NCBI GenBank assembly: GCA_009783685.1 | Contig: WRCZ01000004.1 | Coordinates: forward strand, 1-34,044 | DNA length: 34,044 nucleotides | DNA from: Actinomycetes bacterium | GTDB taxonomy: Bacteria > Actinomycetota > Actinomycetes > Streptomycetales > Streptomycetaceae | Direction: 5' to 3' | In this document: in pieces, positions 8,363 through 18,771 of the stretch | How positions within the stretch are numbered: position 1 is the stretch's first letter | How the letters are laid out: every line of letters starts with the position of its first letter | Notes under the pieces: model-generated | Told to the model about the DNA's origin: nothing | Seen by the model: the letters and a program-made list of their open reading frames with translations, nothing else | Databases searched by the model: none | Program-made: the position numbers and the translations under genes

Positions 8363-8479
8363 GCGTGAATTGACCGGACGCGCCGCCGCCCGGCCACCGC
8401 GGACGGCCGGGCCGTGGTGGCCGGGACGCTCCGCGGTGACCGGGGGCGGTCGTGCTCATGTGCGGTTGACGGACGGTGC

Positions 8480-9097
8480 CTAGCCGGCCTTGGCCAGGTC
8501 CAGGTTGAGGTTGACGACGTTGACGTAGTCCTGGCCGAGGAATCCGACGGCCCGGCTGTGGGTGTTGTCGGCCACCAGCTTGCGCACGGCGGCCGGGTCG
8601 AGCCCGCGGGCCCTGGCGACCCGGTCGACCTGCTCGTCGGCGTAGGCCTTCGAGATGTCCGGGTCGAGGCCGGAGCCGGAGGCGGTGACGGCGTCGACCG
8701 GCACGTCCTTGGGGTTGACGCCGTCGAACGCGGCGACCGCGGCCCTGCGCTCCTTGATCGTCTTGACCAGGTCGGCGTTGTTCGGGCCGAGGTTGGAGGC
8801 ACCGGAGGCCAGCGGGTCGTAGCCGCCCGCGGACGGGCGCGGCTGGAACCACTTCGGGTCCGGCTTTCCGGTGTCCTTGCCGTTCTTCATCAGGTTGAAG
8901 TTCTGGCCGATGAGGCTGGAGCCGACGACGTGGCCGTTCAGATGCACGAGCGAGCCGTTGGCCTGGTGGCTGAACGCGGTCTGCGCGATCCCGGTGACGA
9001 CCAGCGGATAGGCGATGCCGGTGATCACGGTGAGCACCAGCAGCATCCGCAGGGCGGCCAGGTGGTTGCGCACCGCGGCGGGAAGGGAACTGGGCAT
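8480..9097 (-). CDS. kdpC: KdpC subunit of the K+-transporting ATPase
   Basis: A 205-residue subunit with one N-terminal membrane helix (about residues 15-36, MLLVLTVITGIAYPLVVTGIAQ) and an extracytoplasmic domain. Family signatures are NGHVVGSSLIGQNF, PKWFQPRPSAGGYDPLASGASNLGP, AVTASGSGLDPDIS and the C-terminal VNVVNLNLDL. In the Kdp complex KdpC caps KdpA and is thought to aid K+ binding. The size is normal for the family. It starts 21 bp after kdpB and is co-transcribed with it. Confidence 0.96.
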   Translation of the reverse strand: MPSSLPAAVRNHLAALRMLLVLTVITGIAYPLVVTGIAQTAFSHQANGSLVHLNGHVVGSSLIGQNFNLMKNGKDTGKPDPKWFQPRPSAGGYDPLASGASNLGPNNADLVKTIKERRAAVAAFDGVNPKDVPVDAVTASGSGLDPDISKAYADEQVDRVARARGLDPAAVRKLVADNTHSRAVGFLGQDYVNVVNLNLDLAKAG

Positions 9098-9118
9098 GAT
9101 GGCTGCCTTCTTCCCCGG

Positions 9119-11256
<2,138 letters not shown>

Positions 11257-11257
<1 letters not shown>

Positions 11258-12921
11258 CAGTGCAGACCTTCCGCGAGCGGACCCAGCGCGAGGGCGGGGA
11301 AGTAGGTGAGGCCCACGACGATCAGGATCACGCCGCTGAGCAGGCCGACGAACTGCGGCCGGTGGGTGGGCAGGGTGCCGGTGGTGACCGGGACCGGCTG
11401 CTGCCTGGCCAGCGAACCGGCCAGCGCCAGGACGAAGATCATGGGCAGGAAACGGCCGAAGAGCATGGCCAGGCCCAGCGCGGTGTTCCACCAGTCCGAC
11501 GACACGGTCAGGCCGGCGAACGCCGAACCGTTGTTGTTGGCCGCGGAGGTGAACGCGTACAGCACCTCGGAGAAGCCGTGCGGGCCGGAGTTGAGCATGT
11601 TCGCGCGCTCGCCGCGCAGCGACATGGCCGTGCCGGCGCCGATCAGGACGATCGCGGGGGTGGTGAGGATGTACAGGGAGGCGAACTTCATCTCCCGGCT
11701 GCCGAGCTTCTTGCCCAGGTACTCCGGGGTGCGGCCGACCATCAGACCGGCCACGAAGACCGTGATGACCGCGAGGATGAGGATGCCGTAGAGGCCGGAC
11801 CCGGTACCGCCGGGCGCGATCTCGCCGAGCATCATGTTGAAGATCGTCATCCCGCCGCCGCCCGGCGTGTACGAGTCGTGGAAGGAGTTGACGGCGCCGG
11901 TGGAGGTGAGGGTGGTCGACGTGGCGAACAGGGCGGACGCCCAGATGCCGAACCGCTGTTCCTTGCCCTCCATCATCCCGCCGGCCGCGTGGCCCGCGGT
12001 GCTGCTGACGCTGTGCAGCTCGTTGACGGTGACCAGGACCACCGAGGCGACCCAGATCAGGGCCATCACCGAGACGATGGCGTACCCCTGGCGCTTGTCG
12101 CCGACCATCGTGCCGAAGGTGCGCGGCAGCGAGGTGGCGATGACCAGCAGCAGGTAGATCTCCAGCCAGTTGGTGAACGCGTTGGGGTTCTCGAACGGGT
12201 GGGCGGAGTTGGCGTTGTAGAAGCCGCCGCCGTTGGTGCCGAGTTCCTTGATGACCTCCTGCGAGGCCACCGGGCCGCCGGTGATCGACTGCTTGTCGCC
12301 GACGATGGTGGAGATCTCGTGCACCCCGTGCAGGTTCTCCACCGCGCCCGCCGCGACCAGGACGATCGCGAAGACGAAGGCGATCGGCAGCAGCACCCGG
12401 ACGGTGACGCGGGTCAGGTCGACCCAGAAGTTGCCGATCCGGTCGGTGCGTTTGCGGGTGAAGCCCCGGATCAGGGCGGCCACCACCGCGATGCCGACGG
12501 CTGCGGACACGAAGTTCTGCACCGCCAGGCCGGCCATCTGCACGAGGTGGCCCATGGTCGTCTCGCCCGAGTACGACTGCCAGTTGGTGTTGGTCACGAA
12601 GGACGCGGCGGTGTTGAAGGCGGTCCCCGGCGGAACCGCCTTCATCCCGATCGCCAGCAGCAGATGGCTCTGCAACCGCTGGAAGGCGTACAGGAAGATC
12701 ACGGAGACCGCGGAGAACGCCAGGACGCTGCGCAGGTAGACCGGCCAGCGCTGGTCCACGTCGGCGTTGACGCCGCCGAGCCGGTAGAGGAAGCGCTCGG
12801 CACGCAGGTGCTTGGGCGTGGTCAGGACGTGGGCGATGTAGTCGCCCAGTGGCCGGTACGAGAGGGCCAGCGCGCCGATCAGCGCGAGGGCCTGGAGCCA
12901 GCCGGCGAGGGTGTCGTTCAC
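11257..12921 (-). CDS. kdpA: KdpA K+-translocating subunit
   Basis: A 554-residue, about 10-helix membrane protein that forms the selective K+ pore of the Kdp pump. Selectivity-filter segments are visible: [11 protein letters not shown] (about residue 110), [19 protein letters not shown] (about 228) and [13 protein letters not shown] (about 460). Length matches the family. The GTG at 12921 is chosen because it shares one base with the kdpF stop (TAGTG) and the protein begins with the expected short periplasmic segment and first helix. It belongs to the kdp operon and is translationally coupled at both ends. Confidence 0.97.
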
Positions 12922-13010
12922 TAGAACTTCTCCGGGAAGATCAGGGCCAGCACGAGATAGCCGAGCAGGCCGCAGGCCACGACGAGGCCGACGATGTTCT
13001 CCGCGCTCAC
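12921..13010 (-). CDS. kdpF: KdpF small stabilising subunit
   Basis: A 29-residue single-helix peptide (hydrophobic core [20 protein letters not shown]) with the characteristic KdpF ending FPEKF. In Escherichia coli KdpF stabilises the KdpABC complex in the membrane. The GTG at 13010 overlaps the stop of the preceding 27-residue peptide (GTGA), and the KdpF stop overlaps the kdpA start, so three frames are chained by overlap. Confidence 0.92.
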   Translation of the reverse strand: MSAENIVGLVVACGLLGYLVLALIFPEKF

Positions 13011-13090
13011 AGCTTCTCGACCCCCTTGACGATGAGGGCGAGGACGGCGAAGACCGCCACGGTGATGGCGATGAAGGCTAGATCTGACAT
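13007..13090 (-). CDS. 27-residue membrane peptide, first gene of the kdp operon
   Basis: ATG at 13090-13088, stop at 13009-13007. The product is [20 protein letters not shown] followed by VKGVEKL: one hydrophobic helix with a basic C-terminal tail. It is too short for most gene finders. The 4-bp GTGA overlap with kdpF, the position as first frame after the kdp promoter and the KdpF-like size argue that it is translated. It could be an additional small Kdp subunit or a leader peptide that couples translation to kdpF. The Shine-Dalgarno is weak. Confidence 0.7.
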   Translation of the reverse strand: MSDLAFIAITVAVFAVLALIVKGVEKL

Positions 13091-13135
13091 GTTCGGGGCA
13101 CCCCGGAGGTCGTTGTGCGGTAGCGGGATTGGAAC

Positions 13136-13152
13136 GCACCGTTTGTCGGTGC
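13136..13152 (-). promoter_or_regulatory. Small hairpin in the kdp 5' leader
   Basis: GCACCG and CGGTGC pair perfectly (6 bp, 5-nt loop) within the ~95-nt leader expected between the kdp promoter and the first start codon at 13090. It is a possible mRNA structure; no known riboswitch is recognised. Confidence 0.35.
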
Positions 13153-13203
13153 TCCGCTAGCAAACCCCTGCCCAGAGCCTTGGCCTTACCGCGTTAGCGG
13201 AGC
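13151..13203. repeat. 9-bp inverted repeat straddling the kdp start region
   Basis: GCTCCGCTA at 13151-13159 and its exact reverse complement TAGCGGAGC at 13195-13203, with 35 bp between. The right arm contains the proposed kdp -10. It could be a second regulator site or an RNA stem. Confidence 0.5.
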
Positions 13204-13241
13204 CCTGACGCCACCGGACGGGCTATTGACGCTGCCTTGAC
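13191..13241 (-). promoter_or_regulatory. Putative KdpE-type direct repeat and promoter of the kdp operon
   Basis: Read on the minus strand: GTCAAGG starts at 13241, GTCAATA at 13230 (11 bp on) and GTCAGGG at 13209 (21 bp on). TAACGC begins at 13196 in the -10 position. The hexamer at the -35 position is GTCCGG, far from TTGACA, as expected of an activator-dependent promoter with tandem half-sites just upstream. OmpR/KdpE-family regulators bind such direct repeats. Confidence 0.65.
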
Positions 13242-13315
13242 GGCGCAATCGGCCTCACGGCGTACGTCCCCAGGTGGAAGGCGTGAACGCGGCGTTACCG
13301 CTGCCCGCGGGACGC

Positions 13316-13366
13316 GTCAAGGACCCGTCAATGTGATGTCGGGCCCTGCCAGGAACGCGTTAACAC
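13316..13366 (+). promoter_or_regulatory. Putative KdpE-type direct repeat and promoter of kdpE
   Basis: GTCAAGG (13316), GTCAATG (13327) and GCCAGGA (13348) have the same 11 and 21 bp spacing as the kdp element. TAACAC at 13361-13366 takes the -10 position and GTCGGG the -35 position. A weaker pair, GTGAACG/GTTACCG, lies upstream at 13283/13294. This suggests kdpE autoregulation. Confidence 0.6.
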
Positions 13367-13488
13367 GGTGGCCCCTACAGGCTCATGCACGTTGGGTGGG
13401 TGCAGTGGTTCTTGGCGGCGCCGGCACGGCCGGGCGCCGCCCGAGGAGGTGCCGTGCACGGCAGGCGTGCCAACGAAGGAGCGGGGCA

Positions 13489-14175
13489 GTGAAGCGGGTG
13501 CTCGTCGTCGAGGACGATCCGCCCATGCTCAAGGCCCTGGGCATCGGGCTGCGCGCCTTCGACTTCTCGGTCGTGGCCGCGTCGGACGCCGGGACCGCGC
13601 TGGAACTGGCGGCCCGCAGCGCCCCCGAGGCGGTGCTGCTCGACCTCGGCCTGCCCGATCTCGACGGCCTCGACGTGCTGCGCTCGTTGCGCGCCTGGGG
13701 CGACGTGCCCGTCGTGGTGGTGTCCGGTCGCGCCGGCATCGCCACCCGCGTCGAGGCGCTCGACGCGGGCGCCGACGACTTCGTCACCAAGCCCTTCTCC
13801 ATCGACGAACTCGCCGCCCGGCTGCGCGCCGTGCTGCGCAGGCCGGCCGCGCTGCACCCGCCGGAGCAGGTCGTCCTCGGCCGCTACACGATCGACCTCG
13901 GCGCGTACGCGATCAGCCGCACCGACGGGAGGTCCGGCGACCCGGTACACCTCACGCCCACGGAATGGCGCCTGCTCTCGCTGCTGCTGCGCAACCCCGA
14001 CCGCCTGGTCACCGGGCGTGAGCTGCTGTCCGAGGTGTGGGGCAGTGACCATGTGCGCAACACCAATTACCTGCGCGTGTTCATGGCCGGCCTGCGCCGC
14101 AAGCTCGAACCCGATCCGGCGACCCCCCGCCACCTGCTCACCGAGCCGGGTCTCGGGTACCGTTTCCAGCCTTGA
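13489..14175 (+). CDS. kdpE: KdpE response regulator
   Basis: A 228-residue OmpR-family regulator. The receiver domain has acidic pocket Glu8-Asp9-Asp10, phosphorylated Asp52 (LLDLGLPDLDG), Ser79 and Lys101 (TKPF). The C-terminal winged helix carries HLTPTEWRLLSLLLRNPDRL and ends with the typical LLTEPGLGYRF. It activates kdp expression when phosphorylated by KdpD. The GTG at 13489 is chosen because AAGGAG lies 7 nt upstream and the receiver domain starts at once. The gene is divergent from kdpFABCD, unlike the common kdpDE order, so regulator and sensor come from different promoters that share one type of operator. Confidence 0.93.
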   Translation: MKRVLVVEDDPPMLKALGIGLRAFDFSVVAASDAGTALELAARSAPEAVLLDLGLPDLDGLDVLRSLRAWGDVPVVVVSGRAGIATRVEALDAGADDFVTKPFSIDELAARLRAVLRRPAALHPPEQVVLGRYTIDLGAYAISRTDGRSGDPVHLTPTEWRLLSLLLRNPDRLVTGRELLSEVWGSDHVRNTNYLRVFMAGLRRKLEPDPATPRHLLTEPGLGYRFQP

Positions 14176-14267
14176 CGGCGCCCGCGCCCGCGGCACTTGA
14201 GGGGATATGCACCGTCCCCCGGCGCGCCACCGCGGGCACCCGTGCGCGAGCCGCGTCAAAAGCCCGA

Positions 14268-14273
14268 TAAAAT
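14268..14273 (+). promoter_or_regulatory. Putative -10 for the antiporter gene
   Basis: TAAAAT is close to the consensus and unusually AT-rich for this DNA; it lies 94 bp before the antiporter start. No good -35 is seen. A GTCAAAA/GATAAAA pair 11 bp apart overlaps it and could be a degenerate form of the KdpE-type element, but it lacks the third element. Confidence 0.35.
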
Positions 14274-14366
14274 GCCGGTGGTGAGCCGGGAAGTCTGGTC
14301 GGCGCGGGGTGTGGTCTGTCATACGTGGTGGCAGAGTCCCCGCCGCACAGGCAGGAGACCGCTTTC

Positions 14367-15911
14367 ATGCGCGCCGTCGGGACGATCCTTTTCCTGGTGG
14401 TTCTGGCCACCGCGGTGGCCACCTTCGCCCGGCGATGGCGGATCCCCGCACCGTCCCTGCTGGTGCTGGCCGGCCTCGGGGTGGCGCTGATACCCGGCAC
14501 CCCGGCCCTGCACGTCCCGCCGCACACCATCGCCCTGGTCGTGCTGCCGCCGCTGCTGTACGCCTCCGCCGAGGAACTGTCGCTACGGGACCTCAAACAG
14601 GTGTGGCGCCCGGTGACCGTGCTGGCCTTCGGCCTGGTGCTCGCCTCGGCCGCGGCCGTCGGCGCGATCGTGATGGCGATCACCCCGCTGCCCGCGTCCA
14701 TGGCCTTCGTGCTCGGCGCGGTGCTGGCCAGTACCGACCCGGTGGCGGTCACCGCGCTGGGGCGGCGGCTGTCGCTGCCCGGCCGGGTCCAGGTGCTGGT
14801 GCAGGCCGAGAGCCTCTTCAACGACGCGACGTCGCTGGTGCTGTTCAAGGTGGCCGTCGGCATCGCCGTCGCCTCCAGCACCGTCCACTGGCCCATGGCC
14901 GTCGGCCAGTTCGCGCTGCTGGCCGGCGGCGGCACCGCCGTCGGCGCGGTGACGGCCGGCCTGGTCGCGCTGATCCGCCGGCGGACCACCGACCCCGTGC
15001 TGGACACCGTGATCGCGCTCGTCACCCCCTACGCCGCCTACGTCCTCGCCGAGTCGGCGCACACCTCGGGCGTCACCGCGGTGGTCGTCGCGGGCGTGCT
15101 GCTCGGCCGGTCCGGCCACCGGCTCAGCGACGCGCGGATCCGGCTGCAGGTGCACGCGGTCTACGCGGTCGTGGTGTTCCTGCTGGAGAGCGTCGTGTTC
15201 AGCATCGTCGGCCTCGAACTGCCCGCACTGGTCCGGGACCTGCCGGCCGACACCGGCAAGTGGCCGCTGCAGGCCGCCGTCATCGCCGTGGCGCTGCTCG
15301 GCATCCGCATCCTGTGGATGCTCCCGCTGGCCGCGGTGGCCAGACCGCGCCGCGACGGGCCGTCGTGGCGGACGGCCGCCGTGGTCACCTGGGCCGGCAC
15401 CCGCGGGGTGATGCCGCTGGCCGCCGCGCTGTCGATCCCGCTGGTCGCCGACAGCGGGCACCCGCTGCCCGGGCGCGAACTCGTGCTGGTGCTGACCACC
15501 GCGGTGGTGGTGCTCACCCTGGTCGTCCAGGGGCTGACGCTGGGCCCGGTGGTGAACCGCTCGGGCCTCGCCCTGGAGCCCGAGCACACCGCCAAGGAGG
15601 AGCTGCACGCCCGCGACGCCCTGACCCGCGCCGCGCTGGACCACCTGGACCAGCTCACCGACCTGGAGACCGTCCCGGAGGCCACCCTCACGCGCATGCA
15701 GCGCAACCTGAGCGCCCGCCTCGACGACGAGAGCGGCGGCCCGCCGGCCGACTCGGCCGACGCCGCCTACCGCGACCTGCGCCACGAGATCATCGCGGTG
15801 CAGAACACCGAACTGCGGCGCCTGTACGACGACCACGAGATCAGCGACACCACCCGGCGGCGGCTGCAGACCGACCTGGACCGCGAGGACTCGGCGCTCG
15901 GCGAGCGCTGA
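14367..15911 (+). CDS. CPA1-family Na+/H+ antiporter
   Basis: A 514-residue protein with about 12 membrane helices (residues 1-~400) and a ~110-residue charged cytosolic tail rich in Asp, Glu and Arg. Family signatures are LASTDPVAVTALG (Asp124) and AESLFNDATSLVLF, whose Asn152-Asp153 pair marks CPA1 exchangers, usually electroneutral Na+(K+)/H+ antiport at the cell membrane. The ATG at 14367 has AGGAG 9 nt upstream; an in-frame GTG at 14325 lacks one. It lies downstream of kdpE on the same strand, 191 bp away, and probably contributes to cation and pH balance with the K+ importers. Confidence 0.92.
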   Translation: MRAVGTILFLVVLATAVATFARRWRIPAPSLLVLAGLGVALIPGTPALHVPPHTIALVVLPPLLYASAEELSLRDLKQVWRPVTVLAFGLVLASAAAVGAIVMAITPLPASMAFVLGAVLASTDPVAVTALGRRLSLPGRVQVLVQAESLFNDATSLVLFKVAVGIAVASSTVHWPMAVGQFALLAGGGTAVGAVTAGLVALIRRRTTDPVLDTVIALVTPYAAYVLAESAHTSGVTAVVVAGVLLGRSGHRLSDARIRLQVHAVYAVVVFLLESVVFSIVGLELPALVRDLPADTGKWPLQAAVIAVALLGIRILWMLPLAAVARPRRDGPSWRTAAVVTWAGTRGVMPLAAALSIPLVADSGHPLPGRELVLVLTTAVVVLTLVVQGLTLGPVVNRSGLALEPEHTAKEELHARDALTRAALDHLDQLTDLETVPEATLTRMQRNLSARLDDESGGPPADSADAAYRDLRHEIIAVQNTELRRLYDDHEISDTTRRRLQTDLDREDSALGER

Positions 15912-15948
15912 GCCGCGCGCACGGCAGGGCGTCGCCGGGAGCGATCGT

Positions 15949-16024
15949 GCGCAGAACATGAGTGATCATGCGCGTAGTTGACCACAGTGGGGCAGTCTCG
16001 CGCATCGATCGCTCATGTTCGCGC
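15949..16024. repeat. Long imperfect inverted repeat after the antiporter gene
   Basis: The left arm 15949-15974 and right arm 15999-16024 pair over about 25 bp with one G-T pair and two single-base bulges, around a 24-nt loop. The core arm is GAACATGAGTGATC against GATCGCTCATGTTC. It begins 38 bp after the antiporter stop, but no T-run follows. It could be a factor-independent terminator of actinobacterial type or a protein-binding palindrome. Confidence 0.7.
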
Positions 16025-16026
16025 GG

Positions 16027-16055
16027 TTGACATGACGGATTCTTGACGCTTAACT
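16027..16055 (+). promoter_or_regulatory. Putative promoter for the GH114-like gene
   Basis: TTGACA at 16027-16032 is followed after 17 bp by TTAACT (16050-16055). This is a good sigma-70-type match 145 bp upstream of the ATG at 16200. A 7-bp hairpin (ACGCCGG/CCGGCGT, 16064-16086) would lie at the very 5' end of the transcript. Confidence 0.45.
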
Positions 16056-16199
16056 CCCTGCCAACGCCGGATATGAGCACCGGCGTCAGAGGTACGCCTA
16101 GCCGGTGGCCGGCCGTCGCGCCGCAAGCCCGGACAAAGTCGCCAGGACCGCGTGCGCGTCCGAGGCGGGGACGTACCCTCTCCCCACAGGAGCTCGAAG

Positions 16200-17084
16200 A
16201 TGCGCCTTCGCGTCCGTTCCGCTCGCGTCACCGCTCTGGCCGCCCTCGCGGCCGCCGCCGTCGCCGTACCGCTGGTCCTCGTCGACCGCGCCGGCGCCGC
16301 CCCCACCGCACCGCGCGCCCACACCCCGGCCGCCGCGCCCGCCTCCCACCGGGCGGCCGCGGCGCCGGCGGCGACCGTGGCACTGCCGCCGGCCCACGCC
16401 GGCTTCGACTACCAGATCGGCGGCGCCTACACCCCGCCGGCCGGCGTGCAGGTGGTCAGCCGGGACCACGACGACCCGCCGGCCGCCGGCCTGTACAACA
16501 TCTGCTACGTCAACGCCTTCCAGGTCCAGCCGGGCGCCGAGGGCGACTGGGACGCCGACCTGCTGCTGCGTGACGCGAGCGGGAAGGTCGTCGTCGACCA
16601 GGACTGGGGAGAGGCGCTGCTCGACGTGAGCACCGCCGCCAAACGGACCCGGATCGCCGACAAGGTCGGCGCCTGGATCGACCAGTGCGCGGCCAAGGGC
16701 TACCAGGCCGTCGAGCCGGACAACTACGACAGCTACAGCCGGTCCAAGAAGCTGCTGACCCCCGCCGAGGCCGAGGCGTACATCGGGCTGCTGTCCGCGC
16801 ACGCGCACTCCAAGGGCCTGGCCATCGCCCAGAAGAACACCGTGGAGCTGGCCGGCGACCGCACCGCCAACGGCCTGGACTTCGCGGTCGCCGAGGAGTG
16901 CGGCACGTACAACGAATGCGGCGACTACACCGCCGCGTTCGGCGATCACGTGATCGTCATCGAGTACACGGCCAAGGGGCTCACCAAGGCGTGCTCCGGC
17001 TGGGGCGACCAGCTGAGCATCGTCCGCCGCGACCGCGACGTGTCCCCCGCCGGCAGCTCAGGGTACGTGCGGAAGACGTGCTGA
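16200..17084 (+). CDS. Secreted GH114-like endo-alpha-1,4-polygalactosaminidase
   Basis: A 294-residue exported protein. An Ala-rich signal peptide (residues 1-~33, cleavage near GAA-PTA) and an Ala/Pro linker precede a domain with the GH114/spherulin-4-like pattern: FDYQIGGAYTPPAGVQVVSRD, YNICYVNAFQ, and AVEPDNYDSY with the acidic pair Glu172 and Asp174 at the expected catalytic strand. Six cysteines remain in the mature part, suggesting three disulfides. Family members hydrolyse alpha-1,4-galactosaminogalactan-like polymers. The ATG at 16200 has CAGGAG 7 nt upstream. It stands alone between the cation genes and the sugar operon; its natural substrate here is inferred only. Confidence 0.82.
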   Translation: MRLRVRSARVTALAALAAAAVAVPLVLVDRAGAAPTAPRAHTPAAAPASHRAAAAPAATVALPPAHAGFDYQIGGAYTPPAGVQVVSRDHDDPPAAGLYNICYVNAFQVQPGAEGDWDADLLLRDASGKVVVDQDWGEALLDVSTAAKRTRIADKVGAWIDQCAAKGYQAVEPDNYDSYSRSKKLLTPAEAEAYIGLLSAHAHSKGLAIAQKNTVELAGDRTANGLDFAVAEECGTYNECGDYTAAFGDHVIVIEYTAKGLTKACSGWGDQLSIVRRDRDVSPAGSSGYVRKTC

Positions 17085-17418
17085 CCGGGCGGGCCGCGGG
17101 ACGGCGAACCGGCCTGCCCGCGGCCCGGCCCTGCGCTCCTTTACCGCACCGCCCACCGCGCTGACCCGCAAGCCGCACCCGTAGCCGTATCCGTACCCGT
17201 ATCCGTGGCGCCGTGGCCGTATGCGCGGACGGCTGCGGCCGCAGTACCCCCGGCCCCCCACAGCCCGTCCTCGCCCGCTCCCTCTGTCCGCGTTCTCCGC
17301 TTGTCCGGTTGTCCAGTTCTTTGGTTTCCCGGTCTCCCGGTTCTCCGGCCCGCCGTCTCCCCGGCCGCCGGCTCGCCGAACCGTTCCCCGCACGCCCCTT
17401 CGCCACCGGTGGTGACCC
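17085..17418. other. Non-coding stretch before the CUT1 sugar operon
   Basis: This 334-bp gap is pyrimidine-rich on the plus strand. It contains a CCGTAN microsatellite (listed separately) and a run of related TTGTCCGG/TCTCCCGG words at about 17298-17355. I see no clear promoter, no LacI-type AACGTT operator and no convincing terminator, although the operon promoter must lie here. Frames crossing it are low-complexity. Confidence 0.6.
17179..17222. repeat. CCGTAN hexamer microsatellite
   Basis: Consecutive hexamers CCGTAG, CCGTAT, CCGTAC, CCGTAT, CCGTGG, then after 2 bp CCGTGG and CCGTAT. It is non-coding and probably a slippage product. Confidence 0.75.
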
Positions 17419-18762
17419 ATGCCCCTTCCCTCCGCCGCCCTCCGATCACCCCGCCCGGCCACCGGGCCCTCCCGCCGCACCCTGCTGCGGGCGGGCGCCG
17501 CGGGGTCGGCCGCGACCGCTGCCGGATCGCTGCTCGCCGCGTGCGGCGGCGGCAGCGGGGCCGCGGCCGGCGGCCCGGTCACCATCGAGATGTGGCACGG
17601 CCAGACCGACACCGGCAAGGCGGCGATCGCCGCCCTGGTCGCGGAGTTCCAGCGCACGCACCCGGGCATCCGGGTCGACATCGGCGGCGGCGTGCTGTCC
17701 GACGCGATGCTGCAGAAGGTCACCGCGGCCCTGGCCTCCGGCTCCTACCCCGACATCGCCTACATCTTCGGCTCCGACCTGGCGAGCATCGCCCGCAGCC
17801 CCAAGGTCGTCGACCTCACCGCCACCGTCCGGTCCGGCCCCACGCCCTGGAGCCGGTTCTGGGCGCCGGCCCGCGCCGCGGTCACCGTCAACGGCCGGGT
17901 CCGCGCCGCGCCCGCCCTGCTGGACTCCCTCGCGGTGGTGTGCAACAAGAAGATCTTCGCCGCCAAGGGCCTCGCCCTGCCGCAACCGGGCTGGACCTGG
18001 CAGGAGTTCGTCGACACCGCCCGCGCCCTCACCGACTCCCGCGCCGGGGTCTACGGCACCGGCTGGCCCGGCGCGGGCGACGAGGACACCGTGTGGCGGA
18101 TCTGGCCGATGGTGTGGGACCTCGGCGGTGAGGTCGTCGCCGGCGACGGCAAGCACATCGGCTTCCGGGACACCGGCGTCAAGGCGCTGGAGACCGTCGC
18201 CGCCCTGGCCCGCGACCGCAGCGTCTACATCGACCCCAAGCCGGGCAGCGAGCAGATGTACCAGGTGTTCCTCTCCGGCCGGATGGGCATGGTCGCCACC
18301 GGCCCGTGGCAACTGCCGGACATCGTCCAGGCGAAGACCGACTACCACGTGGTGCCGCTGCCCAGCTACAGCCGCCGCCCGATCACCATCTCGGGACCCG
18401 ACACCTGGACCGCGTTCGACAACGGCGAGGCCCGCGTCGCCGCCACCCGCACCTTCCTGACCTGGCTGATGCAGCCGGCCCAGGACGTGCAGTGGGATGT
18501 CCAGGCCGGCAGCCTCCCGCTCAGCCGGGCCACCCAGGCCCTGCCGCAGTGGACCCGCAAGACCCGTGAGACGGCCGGCCTCAACGTCTTCACCAAGGCC
18601 CTGGAGACCGCCAGGGTCCGCCCCAACCACGCGGCCTACCCGCAGATCTCCGAAGCGCTCGGCCAGGCCGTCACCGCGGTGCTGCTCGGCCGCAGCACCC
18701 CCGCGCAGGCCCTGCACGACTGCGCCCGCCAGGCCGACGCCGCACTGCTCATCCCGCGCTGA
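17419..18762 (+). CDS. Sugar ABC transporter substrate-binding lipoprotein (CUT1 type)
   Basis: A 447-residue family-1 extracellular solute-binding protein. The N-terminus has a Tat motif (SRRTLLRAG, Arg19-Arg20) followed by the lipobox LLAAC, so Cys42 would be lipidated and the folded protein anchored outside the membrane. The mature part has TIEMWHGQTDTGKAAIAALVAEFQ, the typical start of oligosaccharide-binding proteins, and a GRMGMVATGPWQLP segment. It heads the operon; the next gene begins 9 bp after it. The Shine-Dalgarno is weak (GGTGGTGA). Context with a GH4 enzyme suggests a galactoside or similar oligosaccharide. Confidence 0.92.
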   Translation: MPLPSAALRSPRPATGPSRRTLLRAGAAGSAATAAGSLLAACGGGSGAAAGGPVTIEMWHGQTDTGKAAIAALVAEFQRTHPGIRVDIGGGVLSDAMLQKVTAALASGSYPDIAYIFGSDLASIARSPKVVDLTATVRSGPTPWSRFWAPARAAVTVNGRVRAAPALLDSLAVVCNKKIFAAKGLALPQPGWTWQEFVDTARALTDSRAGVYGTGWPGAGDEDTVWRIWPMVWDLGGEVVAGDGKHIGFRDTGVKALETVAALARDRSVYIDPKPGSEQMYQVFLSGRMGMVATGPWQLPDIVQAKTDYHVVPLPSYSRRPITISGPDTWTAFDNGEARVAATRTFLTWLMQPAQDVQWDVQAGSLPLSRATQALPQWTRKTRETAGLNVFTKALETARVRPNHAAYPQISEALGQAVTAVLLGRSTPAQALHDCARQADAALLIPR

Positions 18763-18771
18763 GGAGGACCC

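Noticed and set aside
13091-13190. c-di-AMP (ydaO-type) or other riboswitch in the kdp leader
   Set aside because: Only a small hairpin is visible and no conserved riboswitch core is recognised by eye.
14255-14272. GTCAAAA/GATAAAA pair upstream of the antiporter gene as a KdpE-type site
   Set aside because: The second half-site is poor, the third element is absent and the pair overlaps a -10-like TAAAAT, so I list only the -10 as tentative.
16030-16047. A fifth KdpE-type repeat (GTCAAGA/GTCATGT, 11 bp apart, minus strand) near the GH114-like gene
   Set aside because: It points away from the gene it would serve, lacks the third element, and its GTCAA is simply the complement of TTGAC in a -35-like context.
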